DNA of 64,000 bases, from the NCBI GenBank assembly GCA_039621445.1, contig CP154957.1, positions 13,103,462-13,167,461 of the forward strand. Reading direction: 5' to 3'. This stretch comes from Euglena gracilis. Lineage: Eukaryota > Euglenida > Euglenophyceae > Euglenales. The translations under genes were made by a program, and so were the position numbers. The notes under the pieces were generated by a model. That model was not told where the DNA came from and made no database searches. It saw only the letters and a program-made list of their open reading frames with translations. Of this stretch, positions 1 to 9,136 are shown piece by piece. Numbering within the stretch: position 1 is the stretch's first letter; every line of letters starts with the position of its first letter.

Positions 1-179
1 CTACCCATTTTTCTTTCCATGTGGGGCATTGGGAATATGCTTCCCCCCAATCACGCTCCCATACGGGCTTAATATCCTTAGGGGTCGTACTTGGCAGGGC
101 GTCCCCCACTTCCATACGAGTGTCCCCCCTCGAACTTTCAGCCGTCTCCGGGACAGGGGTCGTCTCCCCCCCCACTTTC
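1..179 (-). CDS. Gypsy-1 linker toward integrase, partial
   Basis: After the TGA at 180-182 the RT frame meets another stop within 15 codons. The most protein-like reading is one frame over, reached across the poly-G run near 167-174: acidic and Thr/Pro-rich, then PVWERDWGEAYSQ and WKEKW. Gypsy-2 has a similar Pro/Thr linker ending PPGSVWDLSWKEEN before its integrase. No integrase motif lies inside the window. Confidence 0.4.
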
Positions 180-2033
180 TCATCCCAAAAATGAACTCGT
201 TTTCTTTTCTTTCCTGGGCCCTTGTGAGTGGGTGTCCACAGGGGTGTCTTTTCCTCCTGGGTCTACCCCACTCTCGGTTCCCCTCCTTGTGCACTCTCCT
301 TTTTCCTGCTCAGGTGTTACGTTTTTGCCACTACGGGTTGTCACCCCCCGTATCCAGGCATTACGTAAATTGGGCTGGTTTTTGATTCTTATCTCCAAAC
401 ACTGTTTTTCCCCTTCTTTTTCCTCCCGGATAAAATTTTCCATTTCATCCTTGTCTTCGGCTGACCCGTGCTTACTTATGTCCCTTAGGGCCTGTGAAGC
501 TGGGTATGCCCACCGACTAAGGATATCGGCTATGGTGTTTTCTTTACCCGGGATATATCCCACCGTCAAATCATACTTGGAGAAAATTTGGTGCCATCTC
601 GCCCTCCTCCCAACCGCACCACTGGGGGTGTCTAGGACTTCCCTTGTCCAAGACTCCAAACTTTGGTGGTCGGTTAAAACCAAAACGGGTTGCAATCCAA
701 TCCAACTCTCCCATTTTTGTAGTGCCAAAATTATGGCATACGTCTCCAACTCCCTGGGGGTCCATTTTCTTTGCCCCTCGGTCAATTTTCGAGACATAAA
801 AGCCACTGGCACAGTTTTTTTCTCAATCACATCCTGGGCTGTGGGTCTTCCTCCCCCCTCCTTCATTTGCTCTAACGTTGCCCCCACGGCGTACCCACTG
901 GCATCAACCCTTAGCACAAAGGGTTTATCTGGGTCTACCCTTTGCAACATCAGGCCCGAACACGACCTTTTTTTCAGCTCCTCGAAAGCTTTTAAATCCT
1001 CCCCATCAAATTCCACAGGTTTTCGACTTCCTTTCTTTCCCACCTCCCTGGGGACTTTCAATTTGTCTTGCAATCGGGCAGCTACTTCCGCATACATGTG
1101 AATGTATGCATTGTAATAATTTGTGAATCCCAAAAAGGCTCTCAAAGCCGTAATTGTTTTTGGAACCTCCCACTTTTCGACCGCTCGTAACTTACCCGGT
1201 GCAGGCCTCCTAGTCCCGTTTCCTAAAAGTTGTCCACAAAATTCAACCTCCTCCACAAAAAGTTTGGCTTTGAATTCATCAGCCACTAAAAGTTCCGTTT
1301 TGAGCACCTCCAACACCCTCCTCAAATCTTTTTCGTGTGCCCCCACCAGGTCCTCCCCTTCCCCGACCGTTGTCCCCACCAGTATATCATCTATGTACCC
1401 TGTGGCGATGTCCCTAACTGGTGTCAAACGGTCATCGATCATTTGCTGAAATTGCTGGGGGGCATTTGTCAAACCCATTACATTCACCCTCCACTGAAAA
1501 ATCCCTTTGGGGGTGAAACAACACGTTATGGGTCGACTTTCTGGGTGTAGGGGTTGTTGGGGAAAAGCTTGCTTCAAATAAATTATCGAAAACATTTGGT
1601 TTGCACCATGTTTGACCAAAAGGTCTTCAATTTTGGGTAAGGGGTAGTTGCATCGCCTTGTTTGGCTGTTTGGGCCCCTGAGGTCCACCACCCCCCTCCA
1701 AGGAAAATCGTTGGATTTTTTTGGAACTGGAAAAGTCTGGGACAGCCATTCAGAATTTTTGGCTGTGGCTGGCTCAATGTATTTTTTGTCGAGATAGTCT
1801 TGAGTGATTTTTTCAAGTGCCTCTTTCCTCTCACCGTGCATGAAAAAAGGCTTCTGTCTGGTTGGCTTTGACCCCTCCTTCAAAGGTATGTATGCATAAC
1901 CATATTGTCCTCTTTCGGGGGGGTCTGGAAATGGCGATGACCGAAATACCGTCCCCCTGTAATCTTGCAAAACTTGTTCCCTCAACTTGACTACCCGTTC
2001 CTCCTCTTTTTTTGTCCTCCCCCTCCCTTGCAA
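180..2033 (-). CDS. Gypsy-1 reverse transcriptase-RNase H
   Basis: 617 codons. RT blocks in order: FPVPKKSNDFPWRGVVDLRGPN, YPLPKIEDLL, QPLHPESRPITCCFTP, FQWRVNVMGLTNAPQQFQ and the catalytic YIDDILVGT. These are followed by CGQLLG, the LRAFLGFTNYY connection, and RNase H with LRVDASGYAVGATL, ELETYAIILALQKWESWIG, VLTDHQSLESW and ENTIADILSRWA. The YxDD box and RNase H acidic residues are intact. The order and motifs are Ty3/gypsy. The ORF ends with TTG GGA TGA, a stop in the same position as the TGA of Gypsy-2 relative to RNase H. Confidence 0.9.
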   Translation of the reverse strand: MQGRGRTKKEEERVVKLREQVLQDYRGTVFRSSPFPDPPERGQYGYAYIPLKEGSKPTRQKPFFMHGERKEALEKITQDYLDKKYIEPATAKNSEWLSQTFPVPKKSNDFPWRGVVDLRGPNSQTRRCNYPLPKIEDLLVKHGANQMFSIIYLKQAFPQQPLHPESRPITCCFTPKGIFQWRVNVMGLTNAPQQFQQMIDDRLTPVRDIATGYIDDILVGTTVGEGEDLVGAHEKDLRRVLEVLKTELLVADEFKAKLFVEEVEFCGQLLGNGTRRPAPGKLRAVEKWEVPKTITALRAFLGFTNYYNAYIHMYAEVAARLQDKLKVPREVGKKGSRKPVEFDGEDLKAFEELKKRSCSGLMLQRVDPDKPFVLRVDASGYAVGATLEQMKEGGGRPTAQDVIEKKTVPVAFMSRKLTEGQRKWTPRELETYAIILALQKWESWIGLQPVLVLTDHQSLESWTREVLDTPSGAVGRRARWHQIFSKYDLTVGYIPGKENTIADILSRWAYPASQALRDISKHGSAEDKDEMENFIREEKEGEKQCLEIRIKNQPNLRNAWIRGVTTRSGKNVTPEQEKGECTRRGTESGVDPGGKDTPVDTHSQGPRKEKKTSSFLG

Positions 2034-2040
2034 TTATCAT

Positions 2041-2830
2041 TCAGTTGATAACTTGCACTGGGGGGTCACTTCCCTCCAAATTAGCGGCCACCTCCCCCAG
2101 GTCCTCATCGCTCAAAAATTGCAATTCCTGGTCCAACCCCTCCAAAGGCAAACAAAGACCAAGTTTTTGCAACCCAAACGAAGACCCGTCCGCCACAATC
2201 ACATTGTCCACTGAAAAATTTGTGTCATCCCTGAATTTTTGCGGACCCCTCCGTCTTTCAACACCCCGCAAAAAAATCAGGTCGGGGCTGTCTTTTACCA
2301 ACGCCTTGTGGTGTGGAAAAATTCCCAGCTTTGCCTCCGCCAACCATGGATAAGAAAGAATTGCATCAACTTTGATGTTTGCCTCATAAAACTCAACCTC
2401 ATATTCCACCCTCTCAATTTCCCTTTCCTCATTCCAATTTTGTTGAAGGATCATTTTCACCTTAGCACATCTACTCCCCCCCGCCAAAGTTTGCCCATTG
2501 GCAGTTTCAAACCTTAACGGGTCCTTAGCAGGATACATTAGGTGGTCCCCTATCAACCCTTGTCGAATGAGAGGTTTGCCTCCGCCCCCGTGTCAATCAA
2601 AATTCGGACTGTTTTTTCCTCCCCATTTGCCAACTTAATCCGGGTTTTTAACACAAGTTGTCTGTCCTCCCCGAGTTTCTTTGCTCCTCCACGAGTTTTC
2701 GTCCCCCTCAACATTCTTTTTTTCAGCCGCACCAATTTTTTCTTCCCTGGTGCTGCCCCCCCCTGGGAGGGTTGCCTTCTATCAATCAACAAGGCCCACA
2801 CCCCCCAACGGGTACCCCTCAAAATCCTCC
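2041..2830 (-). CDS. Gypsy-1 aspartic protease region (frameshifted)
   Basis: ILIDTGAEANLS contains the DTGA catalytic motif of retropepsins and lies in the frame ending at 2553. Continuity with the following frame (GDHLMYPAKDPLRFETANGQTL, ending VDAILSYPWLAEAKLGIFPHHKALV) is clear from Gypsy-2, where both parts are in one frame (VLVDTGAQVNLV ... VDAILSFPWLAEHGLGVFPHHKALV). So a single-base shift near 2556 breaks this copy. The second frame ends at TGA 2041, and RT resumes in another frame at about 2015, close to an A-run. Confidence 0.7.
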
Positions 2831-3105
2831 CATCAGCCTCAAACAACTTTGTCCCCTTGGGAAAATAAATCTTTTTGACAGCCATAGCCACCAGATTGTT
2901 CACCCACCTCCTATTCCAGTCTGGGCAAATACAAATTGCCCGACAATTGGAATTTTGCAATTTTCCAGCCACCTCAGGCCACAAAGTCCAGGGGGGTTCA
3001 TCCACAACGTTTCCTCCACCCCCCAATCCTTTTTCATGGCATCATCATCCTCCCCGTAAAACTTTTCACACCTGGCATTTTGGCTGGTTGCAAAACAATC
3101 CCGTT
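2830..3105 (-). CDS. Gypsy-1 Dam-like N6-adenine methyltransferase-like domain, split by a frameshift
   Basis: The first half is in the methyltransferase frame (DCFATSQNARCEKFY, then KKDWG and WMNPP). The second half is one frame over (TLWPEVAGKL, ICICPDWNRRWVNNL, FPKGTKLFE). Together they show the phage-Dam layout: FAT/FAS-NA, aromatic-NPPW, then a P-W-x-x-x-W block. The break lies exactly in the codons for NPPW, where AAC is followed by only six C; seven would restore the frame. DIRS elements normally carry this domain after RNase H, as DIRS-A, B and C do here. Gypsy-2 lacks it, so this family has either gained it or kept it. Confidence 0.65.
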
Positions 3106-4060
3106 CCGCCTTAACCCGAAATTCCTTCTCAATTTCCTCCATACAAACTTTCCTTACAGCATAATCCTCCCTACGATATCCGATTTTTCGTTCCAACACG
3201 GTTAACAAATACTCCACCAGTTGTTTGGGCATCCTCCATTTTTTCTGAGTACCAACTGTCATTCCATACCGTCCCAACTTTTCTCGGTGACTCCTCCCCC
3301 CAGGAATCAAATTCGGGCAGGTCTGGCCATCACAAAGTTTGTTTTGTAGCTTGCTCAGATTTTCGCTCCCCCAGATTCGGGTGGGCTTTTGATATCCCCA
3401 ATCTGAAAACTGACAATAGTCAACATCGACAAAAGTCAGATTTTGAACACAGGGTCTTTTTCGTAAAAGTCCATGACGGGGATTTTCAATCCACCACAAC
3501 TTTGGTTTGAAATATTCGACAATCTCCAAAGCTTTTTTGACCAGCCGATCTGCCCCCTCTAAATTTCTGACTCCCAATGTTTTCGCCAAGCTATATTCTG
3601 TACAGGGCACCCCCGCAGCGATGATCTGAAAATATCCGGGGGGGTACCTCAAATATCTCCACTCCAAAATATTTGCACAGTGGGTTGGGTTAAATCTGGG
3701 GTTTATGTCCACTGACACAACCTTAAACCCCTGCTCTCTCAGGCAATCCCCAACCGAGCCTTTACCGCAAAAAAGGTCTAAAGCTCTTTTCTTTACGGAA
3801 GGCTGTGCACGATCCCTTATGGGATCTGATTTTTTACAGATTTGGGCCGAGTCACAGATTTGCACGTCACGCATGCACGCACCCGACACACTGGACACAC
3901 CTTGTGTAGAGATCTCCTGGGATGGCAGATTTTTCATCGTGCTTTCGTTTTCACTCGCACGAGATTTTTCTTGCCACCTGGGATTTGTGTATGTCTTTGT
4001 GTGGGGCTGGGTATGCGAGCCCGGGGCGGCTCCCGCCCCCAACGGTCCACCCCGGCTATC
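2991..4060 (-). CDS. Gypsy-1 C5-type cytosine methyltransferase-like domain (Pol N-terminus)
   Basis: Reading in Gag frame after the TAG, the ORF (ATG at 4042) has a variable 85-residue leader and then a compact Rossmann methyltransferase. It shows ALDLFCGKGSVGDCL (SAM-binding motif I, near 3780), AAGVPCTEYS (Pro-Cys motif IV, near 3620), WWIENPRHGLLRKR (motif VI-like, near 3485) and DYCQFSDWGYQKPTRIWG. These fit a cytosine-C5 methyltransferase-like fold. The target-recognition region is short, so activity and specificity are inference. The C-terminal 60 residues enter a Dam-like domain and leave frame at a C6 run at 2991-2996. Such fusions inside retrotransposons have been reported in a few algal and dinoflagellate lineages. 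Confidence 0.75.
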
Positions 4061-4063
4061 CTA
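4061..4063 (-). promoter_or_regulatory. In-frame TAG between Gag and methyltransferase-Pol of Gypsy-1
   Basis: The minus strand reads CGT TGC TAG GAT AGC. The frame stays open from this TAG into the methyltransferase ORF. About 21 nt downstream is a 7-bp GC hairpin, GGGGCGG-GAG-CCGCCCC. Gypsy-2 has a TAG at the same boundary. This makes programmed readthrough plausible, but this copy has other lesions. Confidence 0.5.
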
Positions 4064-5737
4064 GCAACGGTTTCCTTTCCCCCTTCCTTTGCCTTTGCCT
4101 TTTCCACCATCCTGACCCTTTCCTCCAGACCAGTCGTTTCCATTGTTTCCTTTCCCCCAAGAATTGTTTCCTTTGCCCTTTCCTTTGCCTTTGCCACCAC
4201 CAGACTGTGAATCAAAATTCTGTTGCTTTGAGTGCCACCACTGATTTCCCTGAAAATTGGCATTGGCATTGGAATTCCACCCAGAATCTTTTCTCCATCC
4301 ACCCCCATTGCCAAATTGAGATTGCTGGGGGGGTGGCAATGACTGTGATCGAATCACTGGCACTGGATTTTGCACTGGGGGGTTCACGTTTGCATTGTTC
4401 GTAGGAGCTGCCACCTGTGAATCTGATTTTCCAACGGACGGTTTTGTCACCGTTTCGCCCCCCTTTGCTGACCGTGCTGGGGAGGGTGTCCTGGACCCCT
4501 TGGCCCGATCTGCCTTTGCAGACCTGGCCCTCCGATTTCCGGACCCATTTGGCTCTCTGGAACTGTGTAACATGTCTTGATCATCCCTGGATGACAATTT
4601 TCGCTCAACAAAACGGAAAATTTCTTCAGCTCCCATTTTTGGATTTTCCTCCACAAATTTGATTCTTTTATCCGTGCCTGTGATTGGTTTCCCACTGACC
4701 TCTTTCAGTTTGTCGCAAATCATAATATTGGGCAAAAAGACTTCGAACTCCAGCGGTGAAACTTTCGAAACCTTGCAGGGCTTTTCCCCAGTGACACGTT
4801 CCACGGCACAAATAATGTTTTCCTCAGTTGCAGGCACTCCAGGGTACATTTTGACTTTCGGTCCACACGTTGATTTTCTTTCCTCCTCATCGGCAACCCA
4901 ATGCAAAATGAAATTTGGCAGTTTTCCTTTGACCAGTCTTTCTTCCTCATCGTCAGTGGCGCTTTTCACCTGTCTCCAGGCTATTCTGAAATTTATGACA
5001 AAGTCTCGCCATTCCCGTACCGTAATTTTCCCTTGGTTCACAAGGTTGACATCATACCATTTTTTTCTGGCACAGTTGGACCGAGTTCCAGCATATTTCC
5101 TGTCAATCCTGTCAAATTCCTCCTCGAAAGATGTTTTTCCGTTCAATTCTATTCGGAATTGCAAATCCTTCTGATTTGTGTCGTCCAGAGTCATTGCAAA
5201 AAGCCGAAGTTTGAGTGGATCAGATACATGTCCATTTTGCAAAATAACCAACGTCCTGAAATATTGATCCCAATCCCGCACAAAGGACGACCAGTCTTTT
5301 GGCTGTCCAGAAAAATTTGCAGCTACCAGGTTTTTCATCAATTGATGCGTTGCCACTGCATTTGATGAAACCAGCCCTGCACCTGCAGGCACTGCCCCCA
5401 CAGGTCGTGCACAAACCTGCCTGACATGTGTCGCATGTGACCCTGGTTCAGCGTATTCATAGCCTTCAATTTCAACCGGATTTTCCTCGATCACAGGTAA
5501 ATCGTTGTAAGCAAAAAGATCAAACTCTTCGATTTCTGAATTTCCAGCTGATTTTTCTCCCGTTTCCTTTGTCAGATCCACTGTCGCAGATTTGGCAGAT
5601 TCAGCTTGCTGATTTTTCATCACCAAAAACTCAGCCTGAAATAAATCCAGCTTTTGTTGCAATTTTTTCCGCTCCTGCTGTTCTTTAAAAAGTTCACTGG
5701 ACTGCTGTTGCAGTAAAACTCCAACCTGCTGTTTCAT
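4061..5737 (-). CDS. Gypsy-1 Gag, capsid-like and basic C-terminal block
   Basis: 558 codons from the ATG at 5737 to TAG at 4061. The first 90 residues continue the coiled coil. Residues of roughly 130-330 resemble a Ty3-type capsid region (DWSSFVRDWDQYFRTLV, LRLFAMTLDDTNQKDL, CARKKWYDVNLVNQGKITVREW), and Gypsy-2 has the matching EVDWNLYWDRL and ARKIWQEVTMVNEGKITRADL. The C-terminus is Ser/Gln/Asn-rich, then strongly basic with GKGKGKG stretches. Unlike Gypsy-2 it has no CCHC zinc knuckle, so RNA binding probably relies on the Gly-Lys tail. The methyltransferase-Pol part continues in the same frame after the TAG. Confidence 0.8.
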   Translation of the reverse strand: MKQQVGVLLQQQSSELFKEQQERKKLQQKLDLFQAEFLVMKNQQAESAKSATVDLTKETGEKSAGNSEIEEFDLFAYNDLPVIEENPVEIEGYEYAEPGSHATHVRQVCARPVGAVPAGAGLVSSNAVATHQLMKNLVAANFSGQPKDWSSFVRDWDQYFRTLVILQNGHVSDPLKLRLFAMTLDDTNQKDLQFRIELNGKTSFEEEFDRIDRKYAGTRSNCARKKWYDVNLVNQGKITVREWRDFVINFRIAWRQVKSATDDEEERLVKGKLPNFILHWVADEEERKSTCGPKVKMYPGVPATEENIICAVERVTGEKPCKVSKVSPLEFEVFLPNIMICDKLKEVSGKPITGTDKRIKFVEENPKMGAEEIFRFVERKLSSRDDQDMLHSSREPNGSGNRRARSAKADRAKGSRTPSPARSAKGGETVTKPSVGKSDSQVAAPTNNANVNPPVQNPVPVIRSQSLPPPQQSQFGNGGGWRKDSGWNSNANANFQGNQWWHSKQQNFDSQSGGGKGKGKGKGNNSWGKGNNGNDWSGGKGQDGGKGKGKGRGKGNRC

Positions 5738-6628
5738 CTAATTTTCCATTTCAGCCCGAACTTTCTCAAACTGCCCCTCCCTTTCACTCAGCCTCAACCT
5801 TTCCTGCAACATTTCACTGATAATGACCTCCAAATTCCTTCTCGTTTGCAGCCCCAACTCCCTTTGCACCTCCAACCGAATGGTTTCCTCACTCTTGTTA
5901 ATCAGGTCACAGACTTTCTCAATGGGAAAATCTTTCCGACCCAGAAAATTCTCCAACCTCCCCAAACGGTCATTCAGAGCTTTGCTCTCTCGCTCCAGGG
6001 ACTGTGAAACTTCCTTCAATTTCTCAGCCTGTGCCTGAAATTTGGCACACTCAGTCTCCCCCAAACTTTTACATTGCTGAAAAATGATCCCGAAACGTCC
6101 CTGCAGACCAGAGCTTAGCTCACCGACTGCAGATTTGACCTGATTAACAGCAATTTCCTGCTGTTTTTCCTTCTCCCCCACTTGTTGCACCACGACATGC
6201 ATTTCCCCCACAGATTTTTCCAAAATCGACAGCTTCTGAGAAAAATCCCTCTCGTTTTTTCTCAACTCCTCAACCTGGGCCTCAAAAAACGAGTTTACTC
6301 CATCCTCCACTTTCTTCACTTTTTCAGCAAACTGCCGTTCCATTTCCACACTCAACAAATGCCTTTGGCATTGGGCCAGATTTTGCACCATTTCACCATT
6401 TTGCTGAAACTGCAAAAGCAAGTCGTTTACGGTTGAACTCAGTTCAGCCTGAATTTCACGTTTCACCATGGCAATGTGATCAGCCATTCGCTGATCATGC
6501 ATGCCCAATGCTTCATTGACCAGATTCAATGTCTGCCCCTGTGACATGGCCAATGCCCGATTTAGCCTGTTTTCTGCCTCCCCCACCAGATTTTCAGCCG
6601 TTTTTTCAGGATTTTTTCCTTCCTGCAC
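5738..6628 (-). CDS. Gypsy-1 Gag, coiled-coil block
   Basis: 296 codons in the same frame as the blocks before and after. The sequence is almost entirely Glu/Gln/Lys/Leu-rich with heptad-like spacing (repeated QxxxLxxVE, EKSVGEMHVVVQQV, LERESKALNDRLGRLEN), so a long parallel coiled coil is expected. The corresponding part of Gypsy-2 Gag (codons for about 18620-19520) is also coiled-coil-like. It ends with AAT TAG, immediately followed in frame by ATG, so the next block could be reached by readthrough or by termination-reinitiation. Gypsy-2 has no stop here, so this TAG may simply be a lesion. Confidence 0.65.
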   Translation of the reverse strand: MQEGKNPEKTAENLVGEAENRLNRALAMSQGQTLNLVNEALGMHDQRMADHIAMVKREIQAELSSTVNDLLLQFQQNGEMVQNLAQCQRHLLSVEMERQFAEKVKKVEDGVNSFFEAQVEELRKNERDFSQKLSILEKSVGEMHVVVQQVGEKEKQQEIAVNQVKSAVGELSSGLQGRFGIIFQQCKSLGETECAKFQAQAEKLKEVSQSLERESKALNDRLGRLENFLGRKDFPIEKVCDLINKSEETIRLEVQRELGLQTRRNLEVIISEMLQERLRLSEREGQFEKVRAEMEN

Positions 6629-7429
6629 AAAAAGTCTGCCATGTAAACATTCAATTTTGCAACTGATTTCTTAATCATGGTCCGCCTGAAAGAACAAAAC
6701 AATTGGTAAACGTATTCGTTGTTTGGGGGAAAAAGTGTTGCAAAAACCCGATTTTGGGGCTTTTGTCAAAGGCCAAAAAAATTCAGCACAGGGATTTTTG
6801 CACGTGGAGTGCTTGTGGAACATTTGTCAAATGGAGGGTGATTGCATGGCCCTTGAATGTCATATGCCGTATTCAAGGCAAGAAGCACCAGAGGAGATTT
6901 TATTTGGTTCCCGGGGGTCCTGGACCCCCCCCCCAATCAGAAGGGTCTGACCCCTGCTCCCCCTGCACAAAAAAACACTCAGTTAATACCCTGGTGGGGG
7001 GTGGGATGCGTCCGGTGGGGCTGTGGGATTCTGTGGGGGCTCGACTTGACGCCATCACTCGCAAAAATCAGAACTGCATGACAAAAATAGCAATTGTGAA
7101 ATAGCCATCCTGTCATTTGTCCTGAACGACAGAGGCCTTCACATCTTGTGAACAGCGTCAAAATGTGGACTAGAAAAGTTTGGAAAAGATCACTGATAAG
7201 GGAGGGAAAAACTTGCTTTTTACAAGAAATAAAAAAATTTGCTCAATTCAAATAAAATTTGCTTTGAAAAAGATATTTCAAGAAAAAACTCAAGAAATTC
7301 AAAAAATAAAGGAAAGAGTTAATGATAACATTTCAACAGTTTGGCATGCTCTTTTTTAAAAAAAATGAAAACACCAACCCTGGTTTTGACAGTCCTGGGG
7401 GACATCAGCTCTCGGCCATGCAATGTGCA
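6629..7429 (-). other. 800-bp interruption of Gypsy-1 gag (intron-like or inserted repeat)
   Basis: The Gag blocks on both sides are in the same minus frame, but this segment is full of stops and is AT-rich. On the minus strand it ends with TTTTTGTGCAG directly before the next block, a good splice-acceptor shape. GT-type donors lie near 7450-7480 (for example GG|GTGACC). It also contains, at about 6895-7010, a member of the repeat family seen at 48995-49110 and 56900-57020. It could be an intron, a nested non-autonomous element, or both. Confidence 0.45.
6895..7010. repeat. Dispersed repeat: GGTCC/GGACC plus poly-C ending in CACTCA-type motif (copy 1)
   Basis: The pattern is CCCGGGGGTCCTGGACCC, then poly-C, AGAAGGGTCTGACCCC, CTGCACAAAAAAACACTCA and TTAATACCCTGG. 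The same order of motifs occurs at 48995-49110 and 56900-57020. On the minus strand each copy has a T-run followed by (A/G)CAG. Confidence 0.55.
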
Positions 7430-9136
7430 TCAAATCCCGTCCCTTTCACCCATTTCGACCCACGTGAAGGTGAAGAGGTCACCCCAATTGTTCCAATCAT
7501 CATCAGATTGGCCATAGCCCGATTCCATTTCCACATCATGTTGATTTTCAGGGTTTTCGGACCCAGTTTCTGCAGAAAAACTGGTATTTGGCTGTAAATT
7601 TTGCGGCTGGGTCTGTGGAAAATCTGGCTGAATTGGCCGAAAAACCTGGGCTGGGCCTGTGTTTGAAGACACTGTTGACGCTGGCTGAAAAACCTGCCCA
7701 GTCATCTGGGCTGGCCCCATGATTACTGGGACAGATGACTCAGCCGAAAACTGCTGGGCTGGCTGAAAAACCTGTGAAGTCATCTGGGCTGGCCCCATGA
7801 TTGCTGGAACAGATGACCCAGCCGAAAACTGCTTGGCTGGCTGAAAAACCTGTGAAGTCATCTGGGCTGGCCCCATGATTGCTGGAACAGATGACCCAGC
7901 CGAAAACTGCTGGGCTGGCTGAAAAACCTGTGAAGTCATCTGGGCTGGCCCCATGATTGCTGGAACAGATGACCCAGCCGAAAACTGCTGGGCTGGCTGA
8001 AAAACCTGTGAAGTCATCTGGGCTGGCCCCATGATTGCTGGAACAGATGACCCAGCCGAAAACTGCTGGGCTGGCTGAAAAACCTGTGAAGTCATCTGGG
8101 CTGGCCCCATGATTGCTGGAACAGATGACCCAGCCGAAAACTGCTGGGCTGGCTGAAAAACCTGTGAAGTCATCTGGGCTGGCCCCATGATTGCTGGAAC
8201 AGATGACCCAGCCGAAAATTGCTGGGCTGGCTGAAAAACCTGCAGCTGGGCTGCAGCTGGCTGTGCTGACTGCGATTCTGAACTCTGTGTTAACAGCAAT
8301 GGTTCTGGATGGGCTGTTAAACACAAAAATTTTTGTTCTGGCCCTGGGCTGCTGTCTCGTGACGACACAGAAATTTGCTGAAAACTTGAAAAATTTACTG
8401 GCCACATGCCAGCAGCTTTCATTCTTTGAATAACCATTTGCTGAATAATTGCGTTTTCAGCCTGTTTTTCTTCCTCTGTTTCGCTTTCGTAAGCTGGGGG
8501 GTCTGATTTGTCGTCACTGCCATGCAGTGGAATCAGCTGTAAATTTTCTGGCCCTGCCACCGTGATGGGCCTTATACATGTAATTAACCTCCTCTCCGAA
8601 TCAGAATCAGATTCTGATTCCTGTGTCGTTTCTGAAAATTCTGAAGACGATAAAGTTTCTGCAGCCTGAAAATTGTTTTCTGCCACAGATTCCATCATGA
8701 TTTGCAATGATGCCACAGGTTCTAAAAACTGGGCTGCAGAAAATTCAGTTTCCTTTTCGTTATGAAAACAGCTTTCTGCCACAGATCTCAGAAAATTTTC
8801 ATCACAATCTGAAATTCGGACAGATTGACCTGAAAACGAGCAGATTTGTGCAGATTCTTCTGAAAATTCACAGACAACTGGGTTGGTGAAACTGCCCTCG
8901 TGTACCATTCTGTTGACACAGCCAACACAACAATCCTCTGTGACCGTGTTGACCGTCTCTGAAAAATTTTCACTGACAGAGTCAGTGAAACTGCCTCTGC
9001 TTACCATGTTCGCCGAATCTGAAAACTTTGCACTGATTCTGCTGGCAGAGCCAGCGGAACAAACTTCTGCAACAACGTTCACCGAATCTGAAAAAACCTC
9101 ACTGACGAAGTCAGTGAGCCGACCTCTGCTAACCAT
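7430..9136 (-). CDS. Gypsy-1 Gag, N-terminal block with PPxY motif and tandem repeats
   Basis: The frame can start at the ATG overlapping the primer binding site (9136) and runs 568 codons to TGA at 7430. The open frame also continues upstream through the LTR. The protein is Ser/Glu-rich and acidic. Around the middle it has SDPPAYESE, a PPxY-type motif that Gypsy-2 Gag also carries in an acidic context (VQPPAYESS). It then has seven near-identical 26-residue repeats beginning QVFQPAQQFSAGSSVPAIMG. The next Gag block (from 6628) is in the same frame after an 800-bp gap that looks like an intron or insertion. I assign it to Gag by position, the shared motif and frame. No capsid fold is visible in this block. 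Confidence 0.6.
   Translation of the reverse strand: MVSRGRLTDFVSEVFSDSVNVVAEVCSAGSASRISAKFSDSANMVSRGSFTDSVSENFSETVNTVTEDCCVGCVNRMVHEGSFTNPVVCEFSEESAQICSFSGQSVRISDCDENFLRSVAESCFHNEKETEFSAAQFLEPVASLQIMMESVAENNFQAAETLSSSEFSETTQESESDSDSERRLITCIRPITVAGPENLQLIPLHGSDDKSDPPAYESETEEEKQAENAIIQQMVIQRMKAAGMWPVNFSSFQQISVSSRDSSPGPEQKFLCLTAHPEPLLLTQSSESQSAQPAAAQLQVFQPAQQFSAGSSVPAIMGPAQMTSQVFQPAQQFSAGSSVPAIMGPAQMTSQVFQPAQQFSAGSSVPAIMGPAQMTSQVFQPAQQFSAGSSVPAIMGPAQMTSQVFQPAQQFSAGSSVPAIMGPAQMTSQVFQPAKQFSAGSSVPAIMGPAQMTSQVFQPAQQFSAESSVPVIMGPAQMTGQVFQPASTVSSNTGPAQVFRPIQPDFPQTQPQNLQPNTSFSAETGSENPENQHDVEMESGYGQSDDDWNNWGDLFTFTWVEMGERDGI
7694..8239 (-). repeat. 78-bp tandem repeat inside Gypsy-1 Gag (about 7 units)
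   Basis: Seven head-to-tail units of 78 bp plus a degenerate eighth. Five are identical at protein level, one has Q>K, and one has G>E and A>V. The unit is a multiple of three, so copy-number change keeps the frame and all frames stay open. The near identity suggests recent expansion. This is coding variation in a retroelement, not a CRISPR array: there are no unique spacers. Confidence 0.9.
9123..9135 (-). other. Gypsy-1 primer binding site (initiator tRNA-Met type)
   Basis: The minus strand reads TGGTTAGCAGAGG directly after the LTR. Eukaryotic initiator tRNA-Met would pair with TGGTAGCAGAGG, so the site matches with one extra base after TGGT. Gypsy-2 has the same site with A in that position. 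The site overlaps the ATG at 9136-9134 that can start the Gag frame. Confidence 0.6.

Noticed and set aside
91-1101. 336-codon plus-strand ORF
   Set aside because: Antisense shadow of Gypsy-1 RT-RNase H; no protein-like motifs.
7694-8239. CRISPR-like regular repeats
   Set aside because: Units are 78-bp head-to-tail copies without spacers, in frame within Gag of a eukaryotic retroelement.
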